From Neocallimastix lanati (nom. inval.) (lineage: Eukaryota; Neocallimastigomycota; Neocallimastigomycetes; Neocallimastigales; Neocallimastigaceae): a DNA stretch of 64,000 nucleotides. The position numbers and the translations under genes were made by a program. Below the pieces are notes generated by a model. It worked only from the letters and a program-made list of their open reading frames with translations, ran no database searches and was not told the DNA's origin. Positions 1-13,795 of this stretch are shown in pieces. The DNA is taken from the NCBI GenBank assembly GCA_016946835.1, contig JACVTC010000065.1, positions 542,501 through 606,500 on the forward strand, written 5' to 3'. Numbering within the stretch: position 1 is the stretch's first letter; the number at the start of each line of letters is the position of its first letter.

Positions 1-1372
1 AATTTTAAAAAAGATTAAACATTATAATACTTTAAAATCTAAAATAAATATCCATTTTCGAATTTATAAAATTAAATATTATAAATAACTTAAATATAAA
101 TAACAAATAGCATTCAGCAATAAATAGTAAAAATTTATATATAGTAATATTAAGGTTTTAATATTATTGGGAAAATTTTAAAATTTTAAATCAATTCTTT
201 TATTCCATTTTAAGAAAGCGAATCTCAAATTTTATATAAATAATTTATTCATTTTGGAAAAAAAAAAAAGTTATTTAATAACCATATTGTCTATGACTAT
301 AAATATAGAAAAAAAAAAAAAAAAAAAAAAAAAGGTATTATAAATTTTTTTACAACATATATAAACTAAAATTTCAATTGGTATAATAAAAACAAATAAA
401 TTGGTAATAAAAATAAAATTGATAAAAAACTTTAATGAAATACTATTAAAATTTGTAAAATTATAAATTCTTAAATTTATACATATATATAAATATATAA
501 ATATAATATTTTTTCCATAAAAATTATTACTAAAATTAAAACTGGAAAAAAAAAAAAAAAAAAAAAATAAAATAAAAAATAAAAAAATAATTAAAATGAA
601 TTAAATATTTATTATTGGTATTAAAAATTTTTAAATAATTAATTTTAAGTTTTTATCTATAGGAAATTTTCTCAATAATTATACTTTCAATAATAATAAA
701 AAAAATAAAAAATAAAAAATAAAATAAAATAAATAAAATAAAATAAATAAAATAAAATAAATAAAATAAAATAAATAGTTGATATATATGTATTGTACAG
801 ATTGAAAAAAATAAAAAAAGTAGTTGCAATATATATATATATATAAAGTCCAGATTGAATAAAATAAAACAAAATAGTTGAAATATGTTTAAAGTACAGA
901 TTGAATAAAATAATACAAAATAAAATAAAAATAAAAATAAATAAAATAAAATAAAATAAATAGTGAAGAAATATAAAAGAGTAAAGTATTAATAAAAATA
1001 AAATAAAATAAAATAAAACAAATAGTTGAAGTATATATATAAAGAGTACAGATTGAACTAAATAAAATAAAATAAAATAAAAATAATATAAAAAGGTGTT
1101 ATTTCAAAGATTATCCTTCTATCCTAATAGGATAATCTATATTTTATCATTGATAATAATAATAATTTAATGTTTATAAATATTATTTTTATTTTTCATT
1201 AAAAGATAAAAGATAATTTTAATATAAAATGAGATAGTAATATTATATGAATTATATAATATATAATAGTTATTTATAGTGTATGACAAACAAGTTGTAT
1301 TAACAAAAAAAAAAAAAAAAAAAAAAAATTCATAATAATAATAATATATATATAATTAATATATTTAGCTTA
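1..1372. repeat. AT-rich intergenic DNA with AAAAT-type microsatellite
   Basis: No gene is seen. Between about 690 and 1085 the DNA is mostly AAAAT/AAATA repeats. These are interrupted four or five times by a related motif reading roughly AGTTGAA-TATATA-AAGTACAGATTGAA (near 775, 820, 880 and 1025), which makes a degenerate minisatellite. Several A-runs of 18-25 lie at 308, 550 and 1305. It probably serves as the 5' flank of the receptor gene at 1373. Confidence 0.6.
1108..1138. other. perfect 10-bp inverted repeat upstream of receptor gene
   Basis: AGATTATCCT at 1108-1117 is mirrored by AGGATAATCT at 1129-1138 with an 11-nt spacer. It is the only clearly non-repetitive structure in the 5' flank of the receptor gene. 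It could be a protein-binding palindrome or chance; function unknown. Confidence 0.4.
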
Positions 1373-3407
1373 ATGAGAAAATCAAATAAAATAATTCATT
1401 TTATTATTTATATAATTTTATGGAATTTGTATCTAAATCTGATTAATGCAATAACTGTATCTGTGAAAGATGAGACACAACTATTAAATAATCTTAAAAA
1501 TAAAACGAATGACGATGAATTAATCCTAGATTTAGAAGGTAAAACTTTTAATTTCACAGATAAAATATCGGTCAAGAATTCCATAAAAAAAATACACATC
1601 ATAGGAAAATCGAAAAAAAAAACAATATTACAATTTACAGAAATTACAAATGGTTTCATATTTACAAGTTTATTGGATAGTAATATTCAAGAAATCAAAT
1701 TTTCAAATATTTCAATTTATGGATATTTACAATTTAGCAATAATATTAATGTGATATTGGAGAATGCTATTATAAATGGATCTATCGATATTAATAAAGA
1801 TCAACAAGATAAAGGAAGTAATTTAGATACTAAAGTAACGATGAAAGAAATTACTTTTAATGGATTAACTAATTCAAAAGTAAATTGTTTAAATTTATAT
1901 GGTAATGTTGTAATAGATGATTCAAAATTTTATGGTAATCAATTATTTGAAGATAGTATTATATATTATAATGGTGAATCAAGTTATTCTATCAAAATAT
2001 CAAATTCATATTTCAATGGAATGTATTCAAATAATTGTATTAGCATGAAAGATGGAATTTCAGTGGATATAAATTTATCTGTATTTGAAAATTGTTCTGG
2101 GAATTCAAAATCGGAACAAAATTTTGATGGGTAATATAAATAAATATAATTATTATATATTTCAGTATTATATAATAATAACAAAATAAAAAAAAAAAAA
2201 AAAAAATATCAATATATAAATATATATGGTAGAGGGGGTGCAGTTCGAGTAAATAATATATTATCAATGAATATGAATAAAAATATTTTTAAAAATATTT
2301 ATACATCATATTATGGAGGAGTATTTAATATACAAAATACAAATGATGTTATAGTAGATGGAATTGAAGTATTTAATTCAACATCATTGTTAAAAGTAAT
2401 TAATAATTTATATATATAAATAATTATAAATAATTATGATATATAAATGTTTTATATATAATAAATATAAGCATTATTTAGAAATAAATTTATTATTGTC
2501 ACTTTATAAATAGGGAAGTGTTTTAATGGTTCATTCATCACTTGATTATTTAGTTAATTGTACTATTAGTAATTTAAAATATTATGGTAATTCTCTCAAT
2601 AGTGGTGGTAATTCTTTGGCAAAGTATTAATTTATTGATTAATTTAATTATATATATATATATTTAAAATTTTATTATTAAAATTATTGTTATTATTATT
2701 ATAACTATTATTATAATTATTATTATAATTATTATTATAATTATTATTATAATTATTATAATTATTATTATTATAAATATAACTATTATTAATTCTTTAA
2801 ATTTATTAATGTAAAATATTATCACTAAATTTAATAATAAAAATAACACAATTAAAGTGCTTATGGTTATGTTCATTTATATATGAATGATGTTTACGCT
2901 GAAGATTTATATGTTAAAAATTATAATAGTTTATTTACCTTAAATATAGATTCTTCAATTATAATAAAGTAATATATATATTATTATTATTATATATTAA
3001 TTAATAATTAACTAATTAATATATAATATATATTTAATAAACTACTTTTTTTTTTTTTTTTTTATTTAATTATTAATATTAAATAGAAAAATAAAAATAA
3101 ATAGAGTATTTGGTATATCGAGTGATGGATTATTACTTTATACCTCTTATTCAGAAGGCATAAAACCTCAAGTTTTTGAAATAGATGATGGATCTTTTAA
3201 TAATTTCATCTTCGAAGAAACGAATTCTCAAATAACAGCAATTATAGGAACTAATAGTATATTACAGTTGACATTCAAAAAGTATATATATATATATATA
3301 AATAATTTAGAATATAAATATTGAAATTATAATACTAAAATAAAATAAAATTATATTTTTAATTATTAATATGAATTTAAAATTATAACTTAATATAATG
3401 CATTTTC

Positions 3408-3442
<35 letters not shown>

Positions 3443-6330
3443 TTGTATTTTTAAAAACTTTAATACCTATAACACAAAGTAATATATATATTAATATATA
3501 CATCGATTTTTTAATTTAAATAAATTGATTAATTAATTTTTATTATAAAATTCATTTCAAAATTAGTTTTATGTTTTTATCACTAAATAATACTGTAATA
3601 ATGGATAATGTTACTATAGATGAATATCATGTACAAAAAAAATCTAATTTTATTGAGAGTGTTTCATATTATCAACCATGTAAGTATTAAATATATAAAA
3701 AATTAGAAAGAAAAAAATAAAAAAAAAAAAAAAAAAAAAACATTCAAATTAATATAATATTTTTTTTTCTTATTTATAAGTAAATATTTTATTAAATAAA
3801 GTTACTATATCTAATTTTACTAATATTATAAGTATGAAAAAAAAAAAAAATAGATTTGATTTGTTATTATTATAATTAGAATGGAATTAAATTTTTTAAT
3901 TTAAATAAAATATTAAATATTTTTTAAATAAATTATTAGGATTACTAGCAGCTTTTACCCTAAATGCAAAAATTACAAATTCAAATGTAAATATATTTAT
4001 ACATAAATTATATAATCAAATTATTTTTTTTTTTAAAAAAAAAAAAAATTAAAAAAAAAATAAAAATAATAAAATAAATAAAAAATAAATAATTTTTAAA
4101 TTAATATTTATATATATAATATATATATTTTAAAGATTTCAAATAAAATGTTATGTTTAAGTACAAAATGTGATGATAAATATGCTTTGGAAGTTCTAAT
4201 AGATTTTACAGCAATTAACTCGGATTTTTCTATAGATATTATAAATACAACCATTGATGGAGTCAAAGGAGGTATGAATTAAATTATTTAATATAAAACT
4301 ATTTATACATATATATATATATATGATGATTGTATATATAAGTAGATATAAGAATATTATATCTACATATATATGAATGTAATATTCAGGATAAATGTCA
4401 AATATGTTTTTAAAATTATTATTAATTAATTTATTACATATTGAAGGATATGGAATAGGAGGTTCTTATCTAGGAATTATAAATATTTATGATTCTACGA
4501 TAAAAAATTGTTTTTTCAATGAAGGATTTATTCTAGTTGATTTTTATGGAATGAAAACAATAAATATAGTAAATTCAAAATTTATTAATAATTCTGGAAG
4601 TAGAGGTCCAGTATTAAATATTCTGAATTATTCCGAAAATTATATAATAAATTTTAACGACACTTACTTTGAAAATAATCACGCAAATTATTATGGTGGT
4701 GTAGTTTATTCACATAGATATTTCTACCCGGAAGATTATATACCACAGTATAATGATTATTACTTTAATAATTGCGTATTTATAAATAATACAGCTAAAA
4801 AAGGTTTTTATTTGAATAATAAATTTTTTATTTGTTTGACTATTTAATAATAAATCATAATATTATATTATTATTTAATTTTATTTATAAAAAAAAATTA
4901 AACATAATAATAAAATAAAATAAAAGGGGATATATCATTTAGTTATGAAAAAAGACATGAACCAATTTTTTCAAATATTAAAGAATTAAGAAAAATTAAA
5001 GGGGCCTTTGTAACAAATCCATCATATATTGAATTAACACCTGATTCAAAAAAATCGGTAACATTATATTCAGGAGAAAAAATTCCTTTCGAAATAAAAT
5101 GTAAAAATTACTATCATAATTATTTTTTATAAAAATAAAATACCTTTCAGTAATTATCAGTTAAATATTGAAAATCTAATTATCAATAAATATTATATGT
5201 ATATATATATATAATATACATATACATATATATACATATATATAATTTTTTTTTTTAGTTAGAATTTTTGATGAATATAATAATAGTAAGTATATATTAG
5301 AATCAAAACAAAAAAAAAAAAAAAAATTTATTTTCATTTTAATTTTTATTTTTCTTAGAATATATCATTAAATAATTAAAAAATAATAATTTAATTTTTT
5401 AATATATTAGTTATTAATGAAGAAGCATTTGAAACAATTGATGATATGATGCTTTTTGATCTTGAACTTAATGATACAGCCAATGGGAAAATACTTGGAT
5501 CCCCTGTATATAATTGTTATGTTGGCTATTGTACAATTCCACAGATAAAAAGTAAATACAATAATAAAATTTTCAATATTATTTATATATAATATATTTG
5601 GCTATATTCAATGAATATGATTTAAAATTTATATATATATAAATTTTAATAATAAAAAAAAAAAAAAAAAGTTTTAGGAAAAGCAGGATCATATAAACTT
5701 TATTATAAATTAAAAACTTTTGGTAATTTAATATAAAATAATAATAATAATAATAATAATTAGTATACCATAAATAAAATTATTTTACTATTAATATATG
5801 CATATTAAAACAATATACTATTCTATCTTATATTTTTAGGAAATTATGAACCGTTTAAAAATTCATTTGGTGAAATTGATATAAATATCAAGTATTGTAG
5901 TAATAGTTCATATTTATATCAGGATATAGAAAAAGCTGGCTTTAAATCTTGGTACCATCATAATAATTGATAATTTCTATTGATTGATATATATATATAT
6001 ATATAATTTTATCATTTCTATTTATTAAATAATGTATTTAAAATGTTAAAAATAAATAAATTTATTATAACATTATATATAAAAGTTATCTTCCTCAGTG
6101 TGAAACTTCATGTAATAAGGGAAGATGTGTGAATATGAATGTTTGTGACTGTTCATCAACACCATATAAAGGATTATATTGTAATGAATATTATATAGAA
6201 GAAAAATCAACCGCATTTATGGTATTTTTAAAAATCATCTCTATTATTTTAACAATTATAACAATCGCATTTATTATTGGTATAATAAAAAATAGAAATG
6301 ATCAAAAAATTAAAGCAGGTATTAATATCT

Positions 6331-6364
<34 letters not shown>

Positions 6365-7238
6365 AAAAATCAACATATAAATTATTTAAATTAATATTAT
6401 ATAATTTAATTATTATAATAATAATTAAATTATAACATATATTTTACATATATATGAATGTAATAATAAATTCATAGCAAGTTACAATTTCTTAATATTA
6501 ATATTAGTTGGAATTATTTTCAATAATATTTATCTTTGGATATTATCAATGAAAGAAACAACAATACTAACTTGTACATATGAATATTTATTTAATTATT
6601 TGGTATATATTATATATATTATTAAACATAAATAAATAAACAGTAATAAAAAAAAAAAAAAATAATATAAAATATATTTTATTATTTTTTTAATTACTAA
6701 ATTATATTCTATATAATAATTTATTATCTAAAATAATATTAATTATTTTAATGTTATATAATATTATAGGGTTTTTCATTAGTATTTGGTTCTATATTTG
6801 TTAAAACTCTTAGAATTTTTATTATGTACAAAAAAAAATTTTTTTTTTTTTTTTCTTTTATATTATTTATTATCAATTAATTATTATAATAATTGAAAAT
6901 AAATATTTTTAATTAAAAACAATTTCCTTTCTTTTTTTTTTTTTTATATATTCAACATTATAATTAATATGTTATAGATTTGAAAAAATAAATAATTCTA
7001 TTTTAGTAAGAAATAATATTATGTATTTAATTGTGTTAACGATACTTTTATATCACGTAATTACAGTAATCTTTTGGATAATATTTGATAATATAACTGT
7101 TGCTAAAAGATATACAGTTAAAGAAAGAGAATACAAACAATGCACATATCCAATATGGAAAAAAATAAAGTAAATAATAACATGTTGTTGTAATCAGATA
7201 TTAATTAATTATATATATCCTTTTTTTTTTTTATTTTA

Positions 7239-7274
<36 letters not shown>

Positions 7275-7482
7275 ATATTTTAATTAAATTTAAATTAATA
7301 ATTAAATTGTATATATATTTATTATTCTAATAAATATATTAAAAAAAAAAAAAAAAAGTACTTTGTTTAATCTATCGCTACTCTTAGTTGATGTATCATT
7401 TTCATATGCTAATAGACATGTAAAAAAGAATTTCAAAGAAGTAAGTAAATAATATATATTTAATTTTGTATTTTTTTAACTT

Positions 7483-7523
<41 letters not shown>

Positions 7524-7865
7524 AAATTAAATATATATTTGTATCAAATAATCTTAAATCTAACTATTATTATCTATTACTAATATAATTATTAATATAA
7601 ATAATATAAAAAGCATTTAACTATTCCTGTATATGTATATATAGTATTAACCATATTGATGGAATTTATTGATGTTGATTATGAAGAAACTCAATATGTA
7701 TTTGATTCATTTATGATGATTATTAACACTTCGGTTATTTTGTTCTTTATATTCATTAGAAGATATTACAAGATATTATTATTTAATAAGACTAATGCTA
7801 ATCATATCCCATTGTTTATTTCATCAAATGATTTATTAAGAGAAAATAAAAGAGTACATTATTAA
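1373..7865 (+). CDS. class C GPCR-like receptor with beta-helix (pectin-lyase-like) ectodomain, 22 exons
   Basis: Likely surface receptor. I threaded 22 exons, all with GT..AG introns: 1373-2130, 2233-2395, 2514-2623, 2858-2968, 3105-3281 (or from 3087, also in frame), 3443-3478, 3567-3679, 3781-3831, 3940-3986, 4136-4271, 4447-4803, 4927-5100, 5259-5285, 5411-5551, 5678-5722, 5840-5951, 6086-6318, 6478-6602, 6770-6825, 6978-7169, 7359-7440, 7614-7865. They sum to 3498 nt, about 1165 residues, with every phase consistent. Residues 1-25 are a signal peptide. Residues about 25-780 are repetitive Asn/Ile/Gly strands typical of right-handed beta-helices. Residues 853-885 form an EGF-like Cys module. 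TM1 is about 897-920 and six more hydrophobic segments follow. KTLRIF after TM3 and ANRHVKKNFKE after TM5 resemble class C GPCR intracellular motifs. Receptors of this shape are, as far as I know, expanded in Neocallimastigomycota. Ligand unknown. Introns carry poly-A/T runs. Intron 3 holds a TTATTATAA repeat. The first acceptor after exon 10 is inferred at 4446, because the nearer AG would meet a stop. Confidence 0.85.
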
Positions 7866-8149
7866 ATTATTATTTAATATATCTCTATTTGTATTTAACA
7901 AATTTAATCGTTTTTAATGTTTTATTTATTAAAACCATATTTATTTGAAATTATTTTAAAAGGAAAACTACTATATTATTTCCAATCTTTTCTTTAATAT
8001 ATATATAAATTAAAACTAAAAATTAATTATTTAAAATGTATTAATATTTATTATTTCAATTAATTTATTTGTATATATATTTAATAAATAAATTATCGTA
8101 TTTAACTATTCTAAAAAAAAAAAAATAATTAATAATAATAATAATAATA

Positions 8150-8232
<83 letters not shown>

Positions 8233-8639
8233 GAAAAAATTTTAATTATTATCAAATATTTAAATAGTAATTAATTTTTTTTTTTTTAGTTATTTATTTT
8301 ATTTTCCAAAGTTTATAGGAACTAAATGCTAATAAATTATATTTAAATAAAAAATAAAAAAAAAAAAAGAATCATGTTCTTTTAAATTTAATAAAGAAAA
8401 TGATAATAACTTGTATACAAATATAATTTTATACTCGTTCATACTTTTTTTTTTTTTATAATAAAATTTTAAATTTTTATTATTAATTTTTATTTTATAT
8501 TTTATTTTTATTTTTGTTATTATTATAATCTTAATTTATAATTATTTTCTAACATTATTGGTAACATTTAACGTTACACTGCATTATATTATGGAATAAA
8601 AATATTTTACACTTAACAATAAAAGTATAATGTACAATG
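7866..8639. repeat. AT-rich spacer with (TTA)n microsatellite
   Basis: No gene is seen. A pure TTA tract runs from about 8151 to 8232, preceded by a short AAT tract, so the pair forms a potential snap-back. The right half (about 8480-8665) may be the remains of the 3' LTR of the minus-strand copia relic that follows, because a polypurine tract lies at its boundary. Confidence 0.5.
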
Positions 8640-10010
8640 TAATTAAAAACATAACTGTGATATTTTAAGATTCCCCCCTACATTTGGCAATTTCTATATT
8701 TCCATGATGAAATCAGCAAAGTATTTAAGCTTGGGTCCAGAAATACTTTTGGTTAACGGATCTGCCATCATTGAGTTAGAATCAATGAAAGTTAATTTAA
8801 TTTCATTTTTCATAATTTCATCTTGAACATATTTGTATTCTATATCCATATATTTTTCATCGTCCCTTTTTGGTTTTCATTTTCAGCTATATCCTTACAT
8901 GGCTTATTATCTATTCTAATATTATATCCAATATTTTTGTTGAATATTTCATTTACTAATCTTCTTATCCATATAGCTTGCTTAGTACATTCGATCAAGC
9001 TTGAGTATTCGGGCTTCTGTGGTTGATAAGGCTATATTTTTCTGAGTAATTGATCTCCATGAGATTGGACTATTTCCTAATACAAAAATATATGGATCTC
9101 CTTTAAATCTGCATCACCAGCGAAATCTATATCGTTATTTCTATTAATAATAGCTTTGTTTTCATTACTTTTACTATTATCATGTAAGGTTTTAGCATGG
9201 TTTTCGTTTAATGGAATTTTTATATTTTCTTCAATATTTGAATTTTTGAGTATTTCCTCTTGATTTTCAACTAATTTTTGATTTTCATTAATATAATCAT
9301 CACTAATTCTATCTTCATTAATTTTATCTTTATTAATTTTATCTTTATTAATTTTATCTTCATTAATTCTATCTTCATTAAGATTTTTGATTGTAATAGT
9401 GACCTAATCTAGCATGTCATAATTTTAATTCAATATTGTTTATATTATAATCTATATCTTTCATTTGGCTTGTATTTAAAGTAAAGAGGTTTTCATAATT
9501 TGTATAAATGGTAGTAGTAATTAGTTTATTATTATTTAAAAACCTGGTGTCTTTTCTTTATTATTACACATTTCCATTACTAATTTAAAGACTTTTTTTA
9601 CATAGGTAATGAGTGGAAATTAAATTATTTTGTATGTTTGGGGCATAAAATACTACTCCAATAGAAAAATTATTATTTTTATACATTCCTTTCTTCATAC
9701 CCTTTTTGTATAGTCTATCGGATTATCCTATTTGGGTATGTAATCCCTCTATTAGTAACACCTCTTCAATGTTTAATAGTATTTTTTTTTTTTTTTTTTT
9801 TTTATATTTTTAGATAAGTTGATTCCTGTTCCACTATCAATGATCCATGATTCTTTGTTATTATCTTCCTTAATATTATTTTCTTCTTTCAAGATTTCGG
9901 CAGTTACTTTATTTACCTTTATGTTCCTGGAAGTTATAAATTTAGTCATATTAAATTTTAAGTTGTTCATATTTAATAGTACATCAATTAAAGTCATCTT
10001 CTGGAAAATA
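8640..10010 (-). mobile_element. old Ty1/copia retrotransposon relic
   Basis: Read on the - strand, this holds pieces of a copia polyprotein. A protease-type WIIDSGTGINLS motif lies near 9810-9850, and an RNase H tail with SNSMMADPLTK lies near 8720-8800, followed by a polypurine tract (GTAGGGGGGAA) near 8675-8685. The order protease to RNase H and the PPT give the orientation. It is heavily broken, with many breaks and large parts unrecognisable, so it is old. It lies 0.8 kb downstream of the receptor gene. Confidence 0.7.
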
Positions 10011-10271
10011 AAAATAATAAAATTCTTTAGTATTTAATAAAAAACCTTTATCATTGGTTAAAATAAGGTGAATTATTTAATGGGAAGTGTAGAAAGCTTG
10101 CTTGAAAATAACAAATAATAAAAATTAATGAATTAAATCATTCAATAGATTAATAATACTTTTTTTTTTGTTAAGCAAATTAGAATTATTAGAATAGTGG
10201 AAATTACAATAGTAGCAATTTAATTATTATATGAATATATAATAGTTAATATAAGAAATTATATAATTTTT

Positions 10272-10304
<33 letters not shown>

Positions 10305-11170
10305 TATTCTTTAACATTTATTCTAATTAAATGCTAAGTTTTTCATATTGAAATAATACCGGAATTAAAGTCATCTTCCGGAAAATAAAAATAATAAAAT
10401 TCTTTAGTATCAAATAAAAAAAAAAAAAAAAAAACTTTATCATTGGTTAAAAAGGTGAATTATTTAATAGAAATTGCTTGAAAATAACAAATAATAGAAA
10501 TAAATTAATTAAATAATTCATTTATAATACATTTTTTCAATAAAGCAATTTGAATTTTTAATATAAGAAATTATATAATTTTTATTATTTATATATTCAT
10601 TTGATTAATATAAAGTATCATTTGTTCTAATCAAATACAAAGTTTTTTATATTTAATAGTACAATAATTAAAGTTATTTACTGGATAATAAAAATAGCAA
10701 AATTCCTTATTATTAAATAAAAAAACCTTTATTATTGGTTTATTTAATAGAAAGTGCTAATTAAAAAAACAATAAAAATAAATTTATCAAATAATTCAAT
10801 AGATTAATATTATTTTTTTTCTATTAAGTTATTAAGAATTATAATAATGGTGGAAATTAAATTTCATTGTAATTTGAATATATAATATTTAATATAAGAA
10901 ATTATATAATTTTTATTATTTATTTATTTATTTAATATTCTTTAACATTTGTTCTTATTAAATGCTAAGTTTTTCATATTGAATAAAGTGTCAATTAAAG
11001 TCATATACAGGAAAAAAAAAAAAAATAAAAAACCTTTATCATTGGTTAAAAAGGTGAATTATTTAATAAGAAATGTAAAAAAAAAAAAAAAAAAAAAAAC
11101 TTTCTTAAAAGTAATAAAAATCTTTGGATTAATAATACCTCTTTTTCTATTAAATTAATAAGAATTATAT
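9955..11170. repeat. tandem repeat array, unit about 300-380 bp
   Basis: Four diverged copies start around 9955, 10330, 10635 and 10955. Each carries an ATTAAAGTCAT core followed by AAAATAAAAATAATAAAATTC, a CATTGGTTAAAA motif and a TAAGAAATTATATAATTTTTATT segment. The first copy overlaps the 5' part of the copia relic's gag-protease frame, so the array seems to have grown from the relic's leader region. Confidence 0.65.
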
Positions 11171-11934
11171 AATAATAGAAATATAATTTAATATTACTAG
11201 TATATTAAAGTAATTAAATTCAATATCTAAACTTATTTTAATATTTATTTAGTACAATATAAAAACAATAACATAATGGATATTATAATAGTATTTCAAT
11301 ATATTTAATACGATGCCGTTAGATACTAGTTTTAATACAATAGCTGCTATCATAATACATTCAACCTTTATTACTTTTAACATATTTGTTAATTTTTTTA
11401 TATTTAAAATAAATAATTTTTTAATATATTTATGATAAGTTTATATATATATTTTTTAACTATATAATATTTATTTTTAACATTTATTTTAATTTATTTT
11501 TTTTAGATAGTTAGTGATTGTATTAATGATGCTTATATTTTCTTCTTAGAATGGTAAAATAAAAAAAAAAAAAAAAAATAAAAATAAAAAAACTTTTAAT
11601 ATGATTCAACTTGAAAAATATTTTAATAAAACTATAATAAATAATAATAAAATTTTATTTTTTTTTTTTTAAAACTGTCTATTACTTTATACTCAAAGCA
11701 TATAACTAAAATAAATGATAACCTATAGGCTATCCTAAATAATTATAACTATAATAATATTTTTTATTTCAGATATCTATAATAAAAATAATTAAATTTT
11801 TTATTTCAGCTGTCTTTATAAAAATAAAGATTTATTCTAATTAATTAAAATATTTCAAATTAATAAAACTTTTAAAATGATTTTGTTATTAAAAGTATAT
11901 TAAATTAAATATTAATAAATTATGAACAATAATT
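11171..11934. other. AT-rich spacer, nothing recognised
   Basis: No open frame, RNA gene or repeat unit stands out. A/T runs dominate. Confidence 0.5.
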
Positions 11935-13795
11935 AACTATGAAGTAATTGAATAATAAATAATAAATAATTGAATAATAAATAATAAAAAGAGTATTTAT
12001 TAATAAATAATAAATAATAAATAATAATAAAGAGTATTTATTAATAAATAATAAATAATAAATAATAAATAATAAATAATAAATAATAAATAATAAATAA
12101 TAAATAATAAATAATAAATAGTAAATAAATAAATAATTAATTAATTAATTAATTAATAAATAATAAATAATAAATAATAAATAATAAATAAATAAATAAT
12201 AAATAAATAAATAATAAATAATAATAATAAATAATAAATAATAAATAATAAATAATAAATAATAAATAATAAATAATAAATAATAAATAATAAATAATAA
12301 ATAATAAATAATAAATAATAAATAATAAATAATAAATAATAAATAATAAATAATAAATAATAAATAATTGAATAATAAATAATTGAATAATAAATAATAA
12401 ATAATAAATAATAAATAATAAAATAAATAATAAATAATAAATAATAAAAAGAGTATTTATTAATAAATAATAAATAATAAATAATAAATAAATAAATAAT
12501 AAATAATAATAATAAATAATAAATAATAAATAATAAATAATAAATAATAAATAATAAATAATAAATAATAAATAATAAATAATAAATAATAAATAATAAA
12601 TAATAAATAATAAATAATAAATAATAAATAATTGAATAATAAATAATTGAATAATAAATAATAAATAATAAATAATAAATAATAAAATAAATAATAAATA
12701 ATAAATAATAAAAAGAGTATTTATTAATAAATAATAAATAATTGAATAATAAAAAGAGTATTTATTAATAAATAATAAATAATAAAAGAGTATTTATTAA
12801 TAAATAATAAATAATAAATAATAAAAAGAGTATTTATTAATAAATAATAAATAATTGAATAATAAAAAGAGTATTTATTAATAAATAATAAATAATAAAA
12901 AGAGTATTTATTAATAAATAATAAAAAGAGTATTTATTAATAAATAATAAATAATAAATAATAAAAAAGAGTATTTATTAATAAATAATAAATAATAAAT
13001 AATAAAAAGAGTATTTATTAATAAATAATAAATAATAAATAATAAAAAAGAGTATTTATTAATAAATAATAAATAATAAATAATAAAAAGAGTATTTATT
13101 AATAAATAATAAAATAATAAATAATAAATAATAAATAATAAAAAGAGTATTTATTAATAAATAATAAATAATTGAATAATAAAAAGAGTATTTATTAATA
13201 AATAATAAATAATAAAAAGAGTATTTATTAATAAATAATATAAAGAGTATTTATTAATAAATAATAAACAATAAATAATAAAAAAGAGTATTTATTAATA
13301 AATAATAAATAATAAATAATAATTGAATAATAATAAATAATAAATAATAATAAGAGTATTTATTAATAAATAATAAATAATAAATAATAAATAATAAATA
13401 ATAATAAGAGTATTTATTAATAAATAATAAATAATAAATAATAAATAATAAATAATAAAAAATTTATTAATAAATAATAAATAATAAATAATTGAATAAT
13501 AATAAATAATAAATAATAATAAGAGTATTTATTAATAAATAATAAATAATAAATAATAAAAAGAGTATTTATTAATAAATAATAAATAATAAATAATAAA
13601 TAATAAAAAGAGTATTTATTAATAAATAATAAATAATAAATAATAAAAAGAGTATTTATTAATAAATAATAAATAATAAATAATAAATAATAAATAATAA
13701 ATAATAAATAATAAATAATAAATAATAAATAATAAATAATAAATAATAAAAAGAGTATTTATTAATAAATAATAAATAATAAATAATAATAAAAA
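11935..13795 (+). repeat. AAATAAT satellite with GAGTATTTATTAATAAAT insert motif
   Basis: About 1.9 kb of (AAATAAT)n is punctuated more than 20 times by a higher-order motif AAAAGAGTATTTATTAATAA. The core ATTTATTAATAAAT is a perfect 14-bp palindrome. Spacing between motifs ranges from about 35 to over 300 bp, which suggests expansion by slippage and unequal exchange. Confidence 0.85.

Noticed and set aside
2664-2876. Poly-Ile open frame on the - strand
   Set aside because: It lies in a TTATTATAA microsatellite within an intron of the receptor gene.
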